Of a stretch of 64,000 bases of DNA, positions 18,189 to 27,326 are shown piece after piece. How positions within the stretch are numbered: the stretch's first letter is position 1; the number at the start of each line of letters is the position of its first letter. The notes beneath the pieces are model-generated. The model saw only the letters and a list, made by a program, of their open reading frames with translations. It made no database searches and was not told the DNA's origin. Position numbers and translations under genes: made by a program. Source of the stretch: Rhodovarius crocodyli. GTDB taxonomy: Bacteria > Pseudomonadota > Alphaproteobacteria > Acetobacterales > Acetobacteraceae. The DNA lies in NCBI GenBank assembly GCA_945901085.1, contig CAMDJV010000012.1, positions 32,997-96,996 on the forward strand. Reading direction: 5' to 3'.

Positions 18189-20066
18189 ATGACCAAACCC
18201 GACCTCACCGCCGAACGCTCCCATTGGCAGACGCTCAAGAGCCTCGCCCCCTATCTGTGGCCGGCGGGCGAGCCCGAGCTGCGGGCGCGGGTGGTGATCT
18301 CGCTGCTGCTGCTGGTGGTGGCCAAGGGCTGCAATGTGCTGGTGCCGCTGGCCTATGCCCGGGCGGTGGACATGCTGGCACCTACCGCCGGCGCTGGGGC
18401 GCTGCTGGTCATCCCCGTCGCGCTGGTCATCGCCTATGGCATCATGCGGGCGCTGAGCAGCGTCTTTGCCGAGCTGCGCGACGCCGTCTTCACCAAGGTG
18501 CAGGCCCGCGCCACCCGGCAGATTGCGCTGCAGGTCTTCCAGCATTTGCACGCGCTCAGCCTGCGCTACCACCTCGATAGGCAGACCGGCGGGCTGACGC
18601 GCCTCATCGAGCGTGGCGTGCGCGGCATCACCTTCGTGCTTGATTTCATGCTGTTCAACATCATCCCCACCCTGCTGGAGATTATCCTGGTGGCGATCAT
18701 CCTGTGGGGGATGTTCGATTTTTCCTTTGCGGCGGTGACGCTGGTCACCATCGCCATCTATGTCACCTTCACCCTGATGTTCACCAATTGGCGCCTGCAA
18801 TTCCGCCGCCGGATGAACGAGACCGATCAGCAGGCCAATACCAAGGCGATCGACAGCCTGCTGAATTTCGAGACGGTGAAATACTTCAACAACGAGAAGC
18901 ATGAGGCGAAGCGCTACGACCATTCCCTGGCGCGCTACGAAACCGCCTGGACGCAGTCTGAAGTGTCGCTCAACGGCCTCAATGCCGGCCAGCAGGTGCT
19001 GATCGCCTGTGGCTTGACCGTGATCATGGTGCTGGCCGCGCAGGGTGTGGTGTCGGGCCGGATGTCGGTGGGCGATTTCGTGCTGGTGAATACCTATATG
19101 ATCCAGCTCTTCATCCCATTGAATTTCCTGGGCTTTGTCTATCGCGAAATGAAGCAGGGCCTCACCGATATGGAGGCCATGTTCCGGCTGCTGCGTGAGG
19201 AGCGCGAGATTGCCGATGCCCCCGGCGCCCCCGCCCTACCGCCTGGCCCCGGCGCGCTGCGCTTTAATGATGTGCGCTTCGCCTATCGGCCGGACCGGCA
19301 GATTCTCAAAGGCATCTCCTTCGAGGTGCCGGCGGGCAAGATGATGGCCATTGTCGGGCCCACCGGGGCGGGCAAATCCACCATCTCCCGCCTGCTATTC
19401 CGCTTTTATGACGTGACCGGCGGGAAGATCAGCGTTGATGGCCATGACATCACCCAGGTCACCCAGGATAGCCTGCGCCAGGCCGTGGGCGTGGTGCCGC
19501 AGGATACGGTGCTGTTCAACGACACCATCCGCTACAACATCGCTTATGGCCGGCCTGACGCCACCGAGGAGGAGATCGTGGAGGCCGCGAAGCTCGCCCA
19601 GGTGCATGATTTCGTGCTGCGCATGCCCGATGGCTACAACACCATGGTGGGTGAGCGCGGCCTGAAGCTCTCAGGCGGCGAGAAGCAGCGTGTGGCCATT
19701 GCCCGCACCATCCTCAAGAACCCACGCATCCTGATCCTCGATGAGGCGACCAGCGCGCTGGATACCCGGACCGAACAGGAAATCCAGCAGGCGCTGCGCC
19801 TCGTCGCCGCTAATCGCACCACGCTGGTCATCGCCCATCGGCTTTCCACCGTGGTCGAGGCGGATGAGATTCTGGTGTTGCAGGAGGGCATGGTGACCGA
19901 GCGCGGCACCCATGGCGCGCTCATCGCCCAGGGCGGGCTCTATGCCCAGCTCTGGCAGCGGCAGAGCGAGGCCATGGCCGCCGCTGAGGTGGCCGCCGCG
20001 GCGGAGGCCGCCGCCGGGCTGGACCGCAGCCAAAGTGCCAGGGCGCTGGCAGAAAAAGCGACCTGA
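18189..20066 (+). CDS. ABC transporter ATP-binding/permease, Atm1/HMT1 type
   Basis: 625-residue half-size exporter with a six-helix membrane domain followed by an ATPase domain. ATPase motifs: Walker A GPTGAGKST, Q-loop VVPQDTVLF, signature LSGGEKQR, Walker B ILILDEATSALD and H-loop IAHRLSTV. The membrane domain motifs (FNIIPTLLEI, TNWRLQFRRRMNETDQQANTKAIDSLLNFETVKYFNNE) are characteristic of the Atm1 group, which exports glutathione-linked iron-sulfur or heavy-metal species in mitochondria and alphaproteobacteria. The start ATG at 18189 lies 65 bases after the MFS gene. An Ala/Glu-rich tail follows the ATPase. Confidence 0.9.
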   Translation: MTKPDLTAERSHWQTLKSLAPYLWPAGEPELRARVVISLLLLVVAKGCNVLVPLAYARAVDMLAPTAGAGALLVIPVALVIAYGIMRALSSVFAELRDAVFTKVQARATRQIALQVFQHLHALSLRYHLDRQTGGLTRLIERGVRGITFVLDFMLFNIIPTLLEIILVAIILWGMFDFSFAAVTLVTIAIYVTFTLMFTNWRLQFRRRMNETDQQANTKAIDSLLNFETVKYFNNEKHEAKRYDHSLARYETAWTQSEVSLNGLNAGQQVLIACGLTVIMVLAAQGVVSGRMSVGDFVLVNTYMIQLFIPLNFLGFVYREMKQGLTDMEAMFRLLREEREIADAPGAPALPPGPGALRFNDVRFAYRPDRQILKGISFEVPAGKMMAIVGPTGAGKSTISRLLFRFYDVTGGKISVDGHDITQVTQDSLRQAVGVVPQDTVLFNDTIRYNIAYGRPDATEEEIVEAAKLAQVHDFVLRMPDGYNTMVGERGLKLSGGEKQRVAIARTILKNPRILILDEATSALDTRTEQEIQQALRLVAANRTTLVIAHRLSTVVEADEILVLQEGMVTERGTHGALIAQGGLYAQLWQRQSEAMAAAEVAAAAEAAAGLDRSQSARALAEKAT

Positions 20067-20145
20067 ACGAGACGTAATTTTCGGGCGCTTTTCGTTACGC
20101 CGCCAGCATCCCATCTGCGGTTGCAAGCCAGGGATAACACGTTTC

Positions 20146-20400
20146 ATGCAAGCCACCCTTGAGGGCGACGCGCCCGAAGACCTCAGCCATGCCGGCTCCA
20201 TCGTCGACAAGGCCATCGAATACATGATGGATCAGAAGATCAGCCCGATCTCCGCCGCCTCGGCCATGCTGGGCGGCTGCCTGGGGCTGCTCGCCCGCAG
20301 CATGGATGACCGTGCGGTGGCCAATGTGCTGCGCCAGGCGCTGCATTCAGTGGAAAGCGGCGAGCTGCGCGACCTGCCGAGCCTGCCGAAGCAGGGCTGA
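20146..20400 (+). CDS. hypothetical small protein
   Basis: 84 residues, acidic N-terminus ([17 protein letters not shown]) followed by predicted helices ([34 protein letters not shown]). The glycine/alanine-rich helix has one Cys and is too polar on its flanks to be a certain membrane segment. No domain is recognised. It sits 80 bases after the Atm1-type exporter and 110 bases before rpmB. The GC-rich third-position bias and compact fit between genes support its being real. Function unknown. Confidence 0.6.
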   Translation: MQATLEGDAPEDLSHAGSIVDKAIEYMMDQKISPISAASAMLGGCLGLLARSMDDRAVANVLRQALHSVESGELRDLPSLPKQG

Positions 20401-20417
20401 CCCCCAAGCCCCGCCCC

Positions 20418-20447
20418 TTGACCCTGGGCCGGGGCTGCGCCATACGC
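20418..20447 (+). promoter_or_regulatory. putative rpmB promoter
   Basis: TTGACC (20418-20423), an 18-base spacer and ATACGC (20442-20447) lie 63 bases before the rpmB ATG. The -35 box is good and the -10 box weak, so this is a tentative call. Confidence 0.35.
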
Positions 20448-20510
20448 CGCCTTCGTTTTGAAACTCGCCCGTGGCATGTGCCATGGGCAATTGTGTTTGG
20501 GATTTTCGAT

Positions 20511-20813
20511 ATGGCTCGCCGCTGCATGATCACGGGCAAGGGTGTGCTGTCTGGCAACAATGTCAGCCACGCGAACAACAAGACGCGCCGCCGCTACCTG
20601 CCCAACCTGCAGGAGCAGTCCTTCTTTTCCGATGTGCTCGGCGCCTCGATCCAGATCCGGCTGACCACCAATGGCATCCGCACCATCGAGCATAATGGTG
20701 GCCTGGACGCTTTCCTGATCGGCACGCCGAACCGCCGCCTGCCGGAAGAGGCGCAGTCGCTCAAGCGCCGCATCCTGCGCGCCCAGGCGAAGAAGGCCGC
20801 TGCTGCGGCCTGA
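20511..20813 (+). CDS. rpmB: 50S ribosomal protein L28
   Basis: 100-residue basic ribosomal protein of the large subunit. The start [33 protein letters not shown] is the L28 signature, and the C-terminal Lys/Ala-rich tail ([15 protein letters not shown]) is typical of alphaproteobacteria. The zinc-ribbon cysteines of some L28 forms are absent apart from Cys5. It is monocistronic, with a strong terminator right after it. Confidence 0.97.
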   Translation: MARRCMITGKGVLSGNNVSHANNKTRRRYLPNLQEQSFFSDVLGASIQIRLTTNGIRTIEHNGGLDAFLIGTPNRRLPEEAQSLKRRILRAQAKKAAAAA

Positions 20814-20847
20814 TCCGTCGGGCCCCGTGCCCGGCGAATAGCCCGTG

Positions 20848-20884
20848 AAAAAGGCGCCGGGGCGAAAGCCCGCGGCGCCTTTTT
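20848..20884. terminator. bidirectional rho-independent terminator between rpmB and fdxA
   Basis: AAAAAGGCGCC and GGCGCCTTTTT form the base of a long GC-rich stem (one bulge near the top, GAAA loop). Runs of A on one side and T on the other make it work in both directions, ending rpmB and the convergent fdxA. Confidence 0.9.
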
Positions 20885-20905
20885 ATTGTGGCCGCATCGG
20901 CCCGC

Positions 20906-21238
20906 TTACGGCTTGCCGGGTGCGGGGTCGAAGAGCTTCATCTTGTCCGGCACGTCCTTCCATGCATCGGCATCGGCCGGAGCCTCGCCCTTGCGGCTGA
21001 TATTCGGCCATTGCGCGGCATAGGTGCGGTTGAGTTCGACCCATTGCGTCGCCTTGTCGTCGCTATCGGGCAGGATGGCCTCGGCCGGGCATTCCGGCTC
21101 ACACACCCCGCAATCGATGCATTCATCCGGGTGAATGACCAGCATGTTTTCGCCGACGTAGAAGCAGTCCACCGGGCAGACCTCCACGCAATCCATGTAC
21201 TTGCACTTGATGCAGCTTTCGGTGACGACGTAGGTCAA
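20906..21238 (-). CDS. fdxA: ferredoxin FdxA (7Fe type)
   Basis: 110-residue electron carrier with one 3Fe-4S and one 4Fe-4S cluster. Cysteines match Azotobacter FdI: Cys9, Cys17 and the last Cys of the second motif for the 3Fe cluster, Cys21 with the CIDCGVC trio for the 4Fe cluster; Cys12 and Cys25 are the extra conserved ones. The start is TTG at 21238, giving the universal [12 protein letters not shown] beginning, with GGAG about 8 bases upstream; no ATG fits. It follows ccmI by 80 bases on the same strand but may have its own promoter. Confidence 0.95.
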   Translation of the reverse strand: MTYVVTESCIKCKYMDCVEVCPVDCFYVGENMLVIHPDECIDCGVCEPECPAEAILPDSDDKATQWVELNRTYAAQWPNISRKGEAPADADAWKDVPDKMKLFDPAPGKP

Positions 21239-21318
21239 GAACGGGGCTCCTGTAGCAACCAGATTTGATGCAGTGGCGAAGACATGGCGCGAAGGCGCTG
21301 TCCTGGCAAGCTCATGGA

Positions 21319-22110
21319 TTATTGCAAAGCACGCAGCCTTTCCTCCACCGTGGCGCGCCATGGCGCATCGCCCGGGGCATCGGCCAGCAGGGCGCGCCAG
21401 GTGGCGCGGGCAATCTCGCGCCGGCCGGCCGCAGCCTCGGCCGCGCCGGTCAGAAAGCGCAGCCTGGGGTCGCCCGGCGCTTCGGCAATGGCGCGGGCCA
21501 GCAGGGTGAGTGCGGTGGCGGATTGGCCGCGCTCCAGCTCCAGCTCCGCCAGATCGCCGGCCAGGCCGGGCTCGAAGCCGGCATCCAGCGCCTCGCGCCA
21601 GGCGGTTGCGGCGGGGCCGATCTGGTTGCGATTGCGCTCGGCATTGCCCAGCAGGATCAGGCCTTGGCGGCGGACATCACCGGCCGGCATTTCGGCCACG
21701 CGGGCGCGCAGTTGGGCCAGCAGGATTTCATCACGCGTGCCCAGCTCCTGCCGCGCTGCGAAGCTGGCCGAGGGCAGGCCGGGGCTGCCATGCAGCAGGT
21801 AGAAGCCCACCGCCAGGGCCGGCACGGCCAGCAGCGTGGCCAGCAGCGGCGCGCGGGCACCGGGGCGCGCCGCCATAGCGGGCGGCGGCGGGGCGGCCAG
21901 GAGGCGGCGCTGCACCTCCAGCATGGCATCGTGATAGGCGGGCTCGCTCAGGCGGCCGGCCTCGCGCTCGCGGGCGAGCTCGGCCAATTGGGCGTGGAAC
22001 AGCGCGCGGTCAGCCTCCGCACGGTCCCGTGTTTCGGGTGGCGTGTAGAGCGCCATGGCCAGCGGCGCCAGCAGCACGAGCGCCAGGGCGGCGATGAGAA
22101 TCCAGGTCAT
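21319..22110 (-). CDS. ccmI: cytochrome c maturation protein CcmI (CycH)
   Basis: 263 residues. An N-terminal membrane helix ([21 protein letters not shown]), a Leu-zipper-like cytoplasmic loop ([29 protein letters not shown]) and a second helix are followed by a periplasmic TPR region ([35 protein letters not shown]). CcmI holds apocytochrome c for haem ligation by CcmF/CcmH. It is the last gene of the ccm operon and overlaps ccmH by 4 bases. It is somewhat shorter than CycH of rhizobia, mainly at the C-terminus. Confidence 0.9.
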   Translation of the reverse strand: MTWILIAALALVLLAPLAMALYTPPETRDRAEADRALFHAQLAELAREREAGRLSEPAYHDAMLEVQRRLLAAPPPPAMAARPGARAPLLATLLAVPALAVGFYLLHGSPGLPSASFAARQELGTRDEILLAQLRARVAEMPAGDVRRQGLILLGNAERNRNQIGPAATAWREALDAGFEPGLAGDLAELELERGQSATALTLLARAIAEAPGDPRLRFLTGAAEAAAGRREIARATWRALLADAPGDAPWRATVEERLRALQ

Positions 22111-22550
22111 GATTGTCCGCTTAACTGGTCCAGCCGGGCGCGTTCCTCAGCGGTGAGCGGGGCGGCGGGCACCACCACGGCGCGGCGGCGGCGGATAAGG
22201 AAAAGCCCAAAGAGCAGGGCCAGCAGCGGCGTGGCCCAGAGCAGCCCGGTGGCCAACGAAAAGGGCGGCCGCAGCAGGATGAAATCGCCATAACGGTTTT
22301 GCAGATAGCCGCGGATGGTGCCGTCATCATCGCCGGCCTGTAGCCTTTCACGGATAATGCGGCGCAGGTCGCGCGCCAGATCAGCGTCGCTATCCTCGAT
22401 GGATTGGCCCTGACAGACCATGCAGCGCACCTCGCGCCCGATGGATTGGGCGCGTTCCTCGGCCGCTGGGTCGGCCAGCCGGTCGCTGGGCAGGAAGGCG
22501 GCGAGGGCGAGGCCGGGCGCCAGCAGGGCGGCGAAAACCAGCCGCCTCAT
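22107..22550 (-). CDS. ccmH: cytochrome c maturation thiol protein CcmH (CycL)
   Basis: 147 residues: signal peptide (MRRLVFAALLAPGLALA), the redox motif RCMVCQGQSI (CxxC that reduces apocytochrome c), the conserved LQNRYGDFILLRPPF segment, and one C-terminal membrane helix followed by a short Arg-rich tail. It is anchored in the inner membrane with the CxxC in the periplasm. Four-base overlaps link it to ccmG upstream and ccmI downstream. Confidence 0.94.
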   Translation of the reverse strand: MRRLVFAALLAPGLALAAFLPSDRLADPAAEERAQSIGREVRCMVCQGQSIEDSDADLARDLRRIIRERLQAGDDDGTIRGYLQNRYGDFILLRPPFSLATGLLWATPLLALLFGLFLIRRRRAVVVPAAPLTAEERARLDQLSGQS

Positions 22551-23122
22551 GCGTGGCGCCGCAGCAGGGGCTTCACGTCCTCATTCATGATCTCGGCGGT
22601 GATGGGGCCGGCATAGCGCCAGCGGATAATGCCCTGGCGGTCCAGCAAATAGGTCTCCGGCACGCCATAGACGCCCCAGTCGATGGCCACGCGGCCCGGC
22701 GGGTCGGCGCCGAGCCGGGTGAAGGGATCACCGCGGCGGGAGAGGAATTGCCGGGCATCCTCGGCGCGGTCCTTGTAGGAGACGCCGAAGATTGGCACGC
22801 CTTCAGCCTGCAGCGCCATGAATTGAGGGTGCTCGATGATGCAGGGCACGCACCAGCTTGCCCAGAAATTCACTAGCACCGGCCGCGCCAGCCCGCGCAG
22901 ATCGGCACTGGAAAGGCCGGGATGGCTCATGCCTTCCACTGGCGGCAGGGTGAAATCGGGTGGGGTGCGCCCCAGCAGGGCCGAGGGCACGCCGCGCGGG
23001 TTAAAACTGCCATTTTGCAGCCCTGAGAGCATGTACCAAAAGCCCAGGCCGCCCAGCGCTGCCACGCCCAGCGGGGCTGCCAGCAGCAGGCGCCGCCGGG
23101 GGCGGGGGGTGAGGTCGCTCAT
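22547..23122 (-). CDS. ccmG: thiol:disulfide interchange protein CcmG (DsbE)
   Basis: 191-residue membrane-anchored thioredoxin-like protein that keeps apocytochrome c cysteines reduced. The N-terminal anchor follows a basic PRPRRR stretch. The thioredoxin fold shows NFWASWCVPCIIEHP (active site WCVPC), the GVSYKD segment and the cis-proline region GVYGVPETYLLD. The start ATG at 23122 overlaps the ccmF stop by 4 bases; extending further upstream would only add a Gly/Arg-rich, non-family sequence. Confidence 0.95.
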   Translation of the reverse strand: MSDLTPRPRRRLLLAAPLGVAALGGLGFWYMLSGLQNGSFNPRGVPSALLGRTPPDFTLPPVEGMSHPGLSSADLRGLARPVLVNFWASWCVPCIIEHPQFMALQAEGVPIFGVSYKDRAEDARQFLSRRGDPFTRLGADPPGRVAIDWGVYGVPETYLLDRQGIIRWRYAGPITAEIMNEDVKPLLRRHA

Positions 23123-25080
23123 GCCGCCGCCGCCGCCTGCCGACGATTGGGGGCGGCCACCCGCACCCGGCGGTCGCTCAACGAAACCCCGGCGCCGAGG
23201 GCCATGATATAGGCCCCCAGCCAAATCCAGGGTGCGAGCGGGTTGTGATGAATGCGCAGCACCGCGCCGCCATCGCGCTCCTCGCCCAGCACGATGTAGA
23301 GGTCACGCATCAGATTGGTGCGGATGGCCGCCTCCGTCGTGGTCATGCGGCCGATGGGGAAGGTGCGCCGCGCCGGGGTCATCACAAAGGCGACCTGGCC
23401 CTCGATCAGCACCGAGACATCGGCCCGGCGGGCGGTGAAATTCGGCCCCGGCGCATCGCGCACGCCATCAAAGCGCCATTCATAGCCGGCGAAGCGGGTG
23501 GATTGGCCAGGGTTGAGCGCCACCAGGGTTTCGCTGGCCAGACCCATGCCGGCAATGCCCAGCGCGGTGACGCCCATGCCGGCATGGGCAATGGCCGCAC
23601 CCCAGGCCGAGCGGGGCAGGTTTTTCGCCCGCGTCAGCGCGATGCGCGCCCCCTGCCGGAACAGGCCGATACGATCAACAATATCGGTGGCCGCGCCGGC
23701 GATGAGCCAAAGCCCCAGGCCAAAACCCAGTGCTGGCCAGAATTTTGCCCCGGTCAGCGCCAGCGCCAGGCCGAAGCCGCCCAGGGCGAGCAGCGCTGCC
23801 CACCATAGCCGCTGTATCACTGGCCAGAGTGCGGCGCGCTTCCAGGGCAGCAGCGGCCCCAGCGCCATGGCGGCAATCAGCGGCAAAGCCAGCGGCAGGG
23901 TGGCCAGATTGAAAAAGGGCGGGCCGACCGAGATCATCTGCCCCGCCACCAGATCGAGGAACAAGGGGTAGAGCGTGCCCACCAGCACCACGGCGGCAAT
24001 GCAGCACAGCAGCAAATTATTCAGCACCAGCGCGCCCTCGCGCGAGATGGGCGCGAAGACCCCCTGCGGCACCATGGAAGGCGCCCGCCAGGCGAAAAGC
24101 GCGAAGGCGCCGCCAATGTAAAATCCCAGCATCGCCAGAATGAACACGCCGCGCGCCGGATCGGCGGCGAAAGTGTGCACGCTGTTCAGCACCCCCGAGC
24201 GCACCAGGAAGGTGCCGAGCATCGATAGCGCAAAGGCCAGCAGCGCCAGCAGCACCGTCCAGATTTTCAGCGCGCCGCGCTTTTCGACGACGATGGCGGA
24301 ATGCAGCAGCGCGGTGGAAGCCAGCCAGGGCAGCAGGGAGGAATTCTCCACCGGGTCCCAAAACCAATAGCCGCCCCAGCCCAACTCGTAATAAGCCCAC
24401 CATGAGCCCAGCGCGATGCCGCAGGTGAGAAACGCCCATGAGGCCAGCGCCCAGGGCCGTACCCAAGCACCCCAGGCGGCATCCACCCTTCCCTCGATCA
24501 GCGCGGCCACGGCGAAGGCGAAGGTGACGGCAGTGCCGACATAACCGAGGTAAAGCAGGGGCGGATGCAAGGCGAGGCCGAAATCCTGCAGCAGCGGGTT
24601 CAGCCCCTGGCCATCCGGCGCGGGGGGCCACATCCGGTCAAAAGGGTTGGAGGTGAAAAGGATGAAGAGCAGGAAGCCGGTGGCAATCGCCCCCAGAACC
24701 CCCAGCACCCGCGCCTGCAACACGCTGGGCAAATCCCGCCCGAAAGCCGCCACCGCAGCGCCGCAGAGGGTGAGCACCAGCACCCACAACACCATCGACC
24801 CCTCGTGATTCCCCCAGGTGCCGGTGATCTTGTAGATCATTGGTTTATCGGAATGACTATTCTGCACCACATTGGCCACCGAGGTGTCATTCACCGCATA
24901 GCTGGTGGCGAGGCAGATGAAGGCGACCAGCACTGAGAGCATGGCGGCATTGGCGAGCGGCTGGCCCGCGGCCATCATTCTGGCATCGCCTGCCCGGGCG
25001 CCCAGCATGGGCAGCACCATCTGCGCGGCGCAGAAGGCCAGCGCCATGGCCAGGGCGAAATGGCCGAGTTCGGGGATCAT
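23119..25080 (-). CDS. ccmF: haem lyase CcmF
   Basis: 653-residue polytopic inner-membrane protein of the haem handling family that joins haem to apocytochrome c. The WWD signature WGGYWFWDPVENSSLLPW and conserved periplasmic histidine regions (HSDKPMIYKITGTWGNHEGSM, LHPPLLYLGY) are present, with about 15 hydrophobic helices and a C-terminal periplasmic domain (IGRMTTTEAAIRT). The ATG at 25080 overlaps the end of ccmE (ATGA), so the frame is set by coupling. Confidence 0.96.
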   Translation of the reverse strand: MIPELGHFALAMALAFCAAQMVLPMLGARAGDARMMAAGQPLANAAMLSVLVAFICLATSYAVNDTSVANVVQNSHSDKPMIYKITGTWGNHEGSMVLWVLVLTLCGAAVAAFGRDLPSVLQARVLGVLGAIATGFLLFILFTSNPFDRMWPPAPDGQGLNPLLQDFGLALHPPLLYLGYVGTAVTFAFAVAALIEGRVDAAWGAWVRPWALASWAFLTCGIALGSWWAYYELGWGGYWFWDPVENSSLLPWLASTALLHSAIVVEKRGALKIWTVLLALLAFALSMLGTFLVRSGVLNSVHTFAADPARGVFILAMLGFYIGGAFALFAWRAPSMVPQGVFAPISREGALVLNNLLLCCIAAVVLVGTLYPLFLDLVAGQMISVGPPFFNLATLPLALPLIAAMALGPLLPWKRAALWPVIQRLWWAALLALGGFGLALALTGAKFWPALGFGLGLWLIAGAATDIVDRIGLFRQGARIALTRAKNLPRSAWGAAIAHAGMGVTALGIAGMGLASETLVALNPGQSTRFAGYEWRFDGVRDAPGPNFTARRADVSVLIEGQVAFVMTPARRTFPIGRMTTTEAAIRTNLMRDLYIVLGEERDGGAVLRIHHNPLAPWIWLGAYIMALGAGVSLSDRRVRVAAPNRRQAAAAA

Positions 25081-25562
25081 GCGCCGGGCCTGCCGCCGGC
25101 TGGTGGTGCCGTGCCGCTGGCCGGGTTCCAATGGCCCGAGCGGCGCAGCGCCTCGGCCACCTCGGGCGGCATATAGTTTTCATCATGCCGTGCCAGCACT
25201 TCGCGCGCCATGAACACTCCACCTGGGCCCATCTGGCCGAGGGTGACCACGCCCTGGCCCTCGCGGAACAAATCCGGCAGCACGCCGGCATATTGCACGC
25301 CCACGGTGCTGCGCCCGTCGGTCACGCGGAAGGCAACGGAGGGCCGGCCCTCCGGCGTGCTGCCGCGGGTGACACTGCCCTCCTCGACCAGGCCGCCGAG
25401 GCGAAAGGCGCGGCCGGGCGGTGGCGGTTCGGCCGCGATATCGCTGGGGCTGCGGAAGAAGACCAGATTATCCTGGAATGCGGTGAGCGTGAGCGCTGTG
25501 GCGGTGCCAAGGCCCAGCGCGCAGAGCAACAGGATGGTCAGGCGGCGGCGCTTGCGCGTCAT
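25077..25562 (-). CDS. ccmE: haem chaperone CcmE
   Basis: 161-residue periplasmic haem chaperone. A basic N-terminus MTRKRRRL and one membrane helix precede the OB-fold domain (RLGGLVEEGSV...VAFRVTDG). The haem-binding HxxxY motif is visible as HDENY, with the covalent His. It overlaps ccmF by 4 bases and starts one base after the ccmD stop. Confidence 0.95.
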   Translation of the reverse strand: MTRKRRRLTILLLCALGLGTATALTLTAFQDNLVFFRSPSDIAAEPPPPGRAFRLGGLVEEGSVTRGSTPEGRPSVAFRVTDGRSTVGVQYAGVLPDLFREGQGVVTLGQMGPGGVFMAREVLARHDENYMPPEVAEALRRSGHWNPASGTAPPAGGRPGA

Positions 25563-25563
25563 G

Positions 25564-25695
25564 TCAGTGGCGTTCCAACCGGTCGAGGTTTTTCCGCGCC
25601 GCGCGGATGCGCGCCGCGATGATCAGGCAAAGGGCCGCGAAGCTGCCCAGCACGGCGCCGTAGCTGAGGGTGATGTGCCACCAATGCCAGCTCAT
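25564..25695 (-). CDS. ccmD: haem exporter accessory protein CcmD
   Basis: A 43-residue protein read between ccmC and ccmE: MSWHWWHITLSYGAVLGSFA, one hydrophobic helix, then a basic tail RIRAARKNLDRLERH. This is the normal CcmD layout: aromatic N-terminus, a single membrane span and a charged C-terminus. CcmD releases holo-CcmE from CcmABC. The start overlaps the ccmC stop by 4 bases (ATGA), and the stop lies 1 base before the ccmE ATG, matching the tight spacing of the operon. Confidence 0.93.
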   Translation of the reverse strand: MSWHWWHITLSYGAVLGSFAALCLIIAARIRAARKNLDRLERH

Positions 25696-26492
25696 GGCGC
25701 GATGCCCCGGCCGTCATTTGCGGGCAGGTTTTCTGCCTTGCGCGCCGCGGCCATTTGCAGGGCGCGCAGCCGCCGCTCCAGCAGCCCAGCCCTTGTGGCG
25801 GCCAGCGCCAGCGCGGCGAAGGCCAGCGAAAACCCCAGCGCGCAGGTCAGCAGCGGGTAGAGGATATCCACATGCAGCCCCGGCGCGGCGAGGCGGGTGA
25901 CCGAGGCCGGCTGGTGCAGTGTATTCCACCAATCCACCGAGAATTTCACGATGGGCACATTCACCGCGCCGATCAGCGCCAGAATGGCCCCCATGCGGGC
26001 GCCGCGCTCCTGATCGTCAAAGGCGCGGGTCAGCGCGGCATGGCCAACCCAGAGGAAGAACAGCACCAGCACCGAGGTCAGCCGCGCATCCCACACCCAC
26101 CAGGTGCCCCACATCGGCCGGCCCCAAAGGCTGCCGGTGAGCAGGCAGAGCGCGGTGGCGGTGGCGCCGATGGGCGAAAGCTCGCGCGCCGCGACATCGG
26201 CCAGCGGATGCTTCCAGACCAGCGCCATGACGCTGAGCACCACCAAGCCGGTATAGCCACCCATGGCCAGCCAAGCCATCGGCACATGCACATACATGAT
26301 GCGCACCGTCTCACCCTGCTGCCAGTCCGGCGGCGAGAAGGCCAGGCCCCAGGCAAGGCCAATGCCCAGCACGACCAGCGCCGCCACCGTCAACCATGGC
26401 AGCAGCCAATCGGTCACGCGCAGGAATCGGCCAGGGTTGGCCAGGAAATGCAGCCTGGAGACCGCCCGAGGTGTTGTTGTTGCCGTGCTCAC
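25692..26492 (-). CDS. ccmC: haem export protein CcmC
   Basis: 266-residue six-helix membrane protein that loads haem on CcmE. The WWD motif WGTWWVWDARLTS and the flanking histidine segments (YVHVPMAW, WWNTLHQPASV) are intact. The start is GTG at 26492. No Shine-Dalgarno is seen, and a TAGATT box ends 6 bases before the GTG, so the message may be leaderless. This first gene of the operon is not preceded by ccmA or ccmB, which must be elsewhere if the system is complete. It is divergent from the EVE gene across about 60 bases. Confidence 0.95.
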   Translation of the reverse strand: MSTATTTPRAVSRLHFLANPGRFLRVTDWLLPWLTVAALVVLGIGLAWGLAFSPPDWQQGETVRIMYVHVPMAWLAMGGYTGLVVLSVMALVWKHPLADVAARELSPIGATATALCLLTGSLWGRPMWGTWWVWDARLTSVLVLFFLWVGHAALTRAFDDQERGARMGAILALIGAVNVPIVKFSVDWWNTLHQPASVTRLAAPGLHVDILYPLLTCALGFSLAFAALALAATRAGLLERRLRALQMAAARKAENLPANDGRGIAP

Positions 26493-26555
26493 CAGCGCAA
26501 TCTAGGTACGAATTGCCCGGGGCGAAAGCTTTGGCTGCACAATTGCGAGGAAATC

Positions 26556-26975
26556 ATGGCGTATTGGCTGGTGAAGAGTGAACCCGACGTTTTTGGTTGG
26601 AATCAGCAGGTGGCCAATGGCGTGGAGCCATGGACCGGCGTGCGCAACGCCATGGCCGCGAATAACCTGAAGGCGATGAAGCAGGGCGACCTGTCATTCT
26701 TCTACCATTCCAATATCGGCAAAGAAATTGTCGGCGTGGTGCGGGTGGTGCGCGAGGCCTATCCCGACCCCACCGATGAGACCGGCCGCTGGGTTTGCGT
26801 GGATGTGCAGGCGGTGAGCGGCTTTCCCAAACCCGTCACCCTGGCCGAGATCAAGGCCGACCCCGAATTTGCCGAATTGGCCCTGGTGCGGATGAGCCGG
26901 CTTTCGGTGATGGCGGTGAGCGAGCCGCATTGGAAGAAGCTGGCGAAGATGGGCGGCTGGAAGAAGCCGAAATGA
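26556..26975 (+). CDS. EVE domain protein
   Basis: 139 residues making up a single EVE (thymocyte nuclear protein 1-like) domain, a PUA-related fold thought to read modified bases. The start MAYWLVKSEPDVFGWNQQ, the GVRNAMAANNLKAMKQGDLSFFYHSN box and the C-terminal SRLSVMAVSEPHWKKL are typical. GCGAGG precedes the ATG at 26556. It overlaps the Rieske gene by 4 bases (ATGA), so the two are probably translated together. Confidence 0.92.
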   Translation: MAYWLVKSEPDVFGWNQQVANGVEPWTGVRNAMAANNLKAMKQGDLSFFYHSNIGKEIVGVVRVVREAYPDPTDETGRWVCVDVQAVSGFPKPVTLAEIKADPEFAELALVRMSRLSVMAVSEPHWKKLAKMGGWKKPK

Positions 26976-27316
26976 GCGAGAGACTCTTATGCGCGCTCGA
27001 TGACATCGCCGATGGCGGCTCGCGCGGCTTTCCGGCGGCGCCGGGCGGCTTCATCGGGCTTTTCGCCGTGCGGCGGGGAGAGGCGGTTTTCGTCTATGTG
27101 AATTCCTGCCCGCATGTGGGGTTGCCGCTGGAGATGCAGCCGCATCGGTTTTTGGATGAGGCGGGCGAGCGGATCATCTGCGCCGCGCATGGCGCGACGT
27201 TCCGGGTGGAGGATGGGCTGTGCATGGCCGGCCCCTGCGAGGGCGAGGGGCTGGAGGTGGTGCCGGTGAGGATCGAGGCCGGGCATGTCTATGTGCCTGC
27301 GAAAGCCGGCCTTTGA
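26972..27316 (+). CDS. small Rieske 2Fe-2S protein
   Basis: 114 residues with a Rieske fold. Cluster ligands are CPH (in NSCPHVGLPLE) and CAAH (in ICAAHGATF), i.e. one Cys-x-His and one Cys-x2-His motif, normal for ferredoxin-type Rieske proteins. It lacks a membrane anchor and is the size of a stand-alone electron carrier such as a dioxygenase ferredoxin. No oxygenase gene is nearby, and it is coupled to the EVE gene. The partner is unknown. Confidence 0.88.
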   Translation: MSERLLCALDDIADGGSRGFPAAPGGFIGLFAVRRGEAVFVYVNSCPHVGLPLEMQPHRFLDEAGERIICAAHGATFRVEDGLCMAGPCEGEGLEVVPVRIEAGHVYVPAKAGL

Positions 27317-27326
27317 TCCGAAGCCC

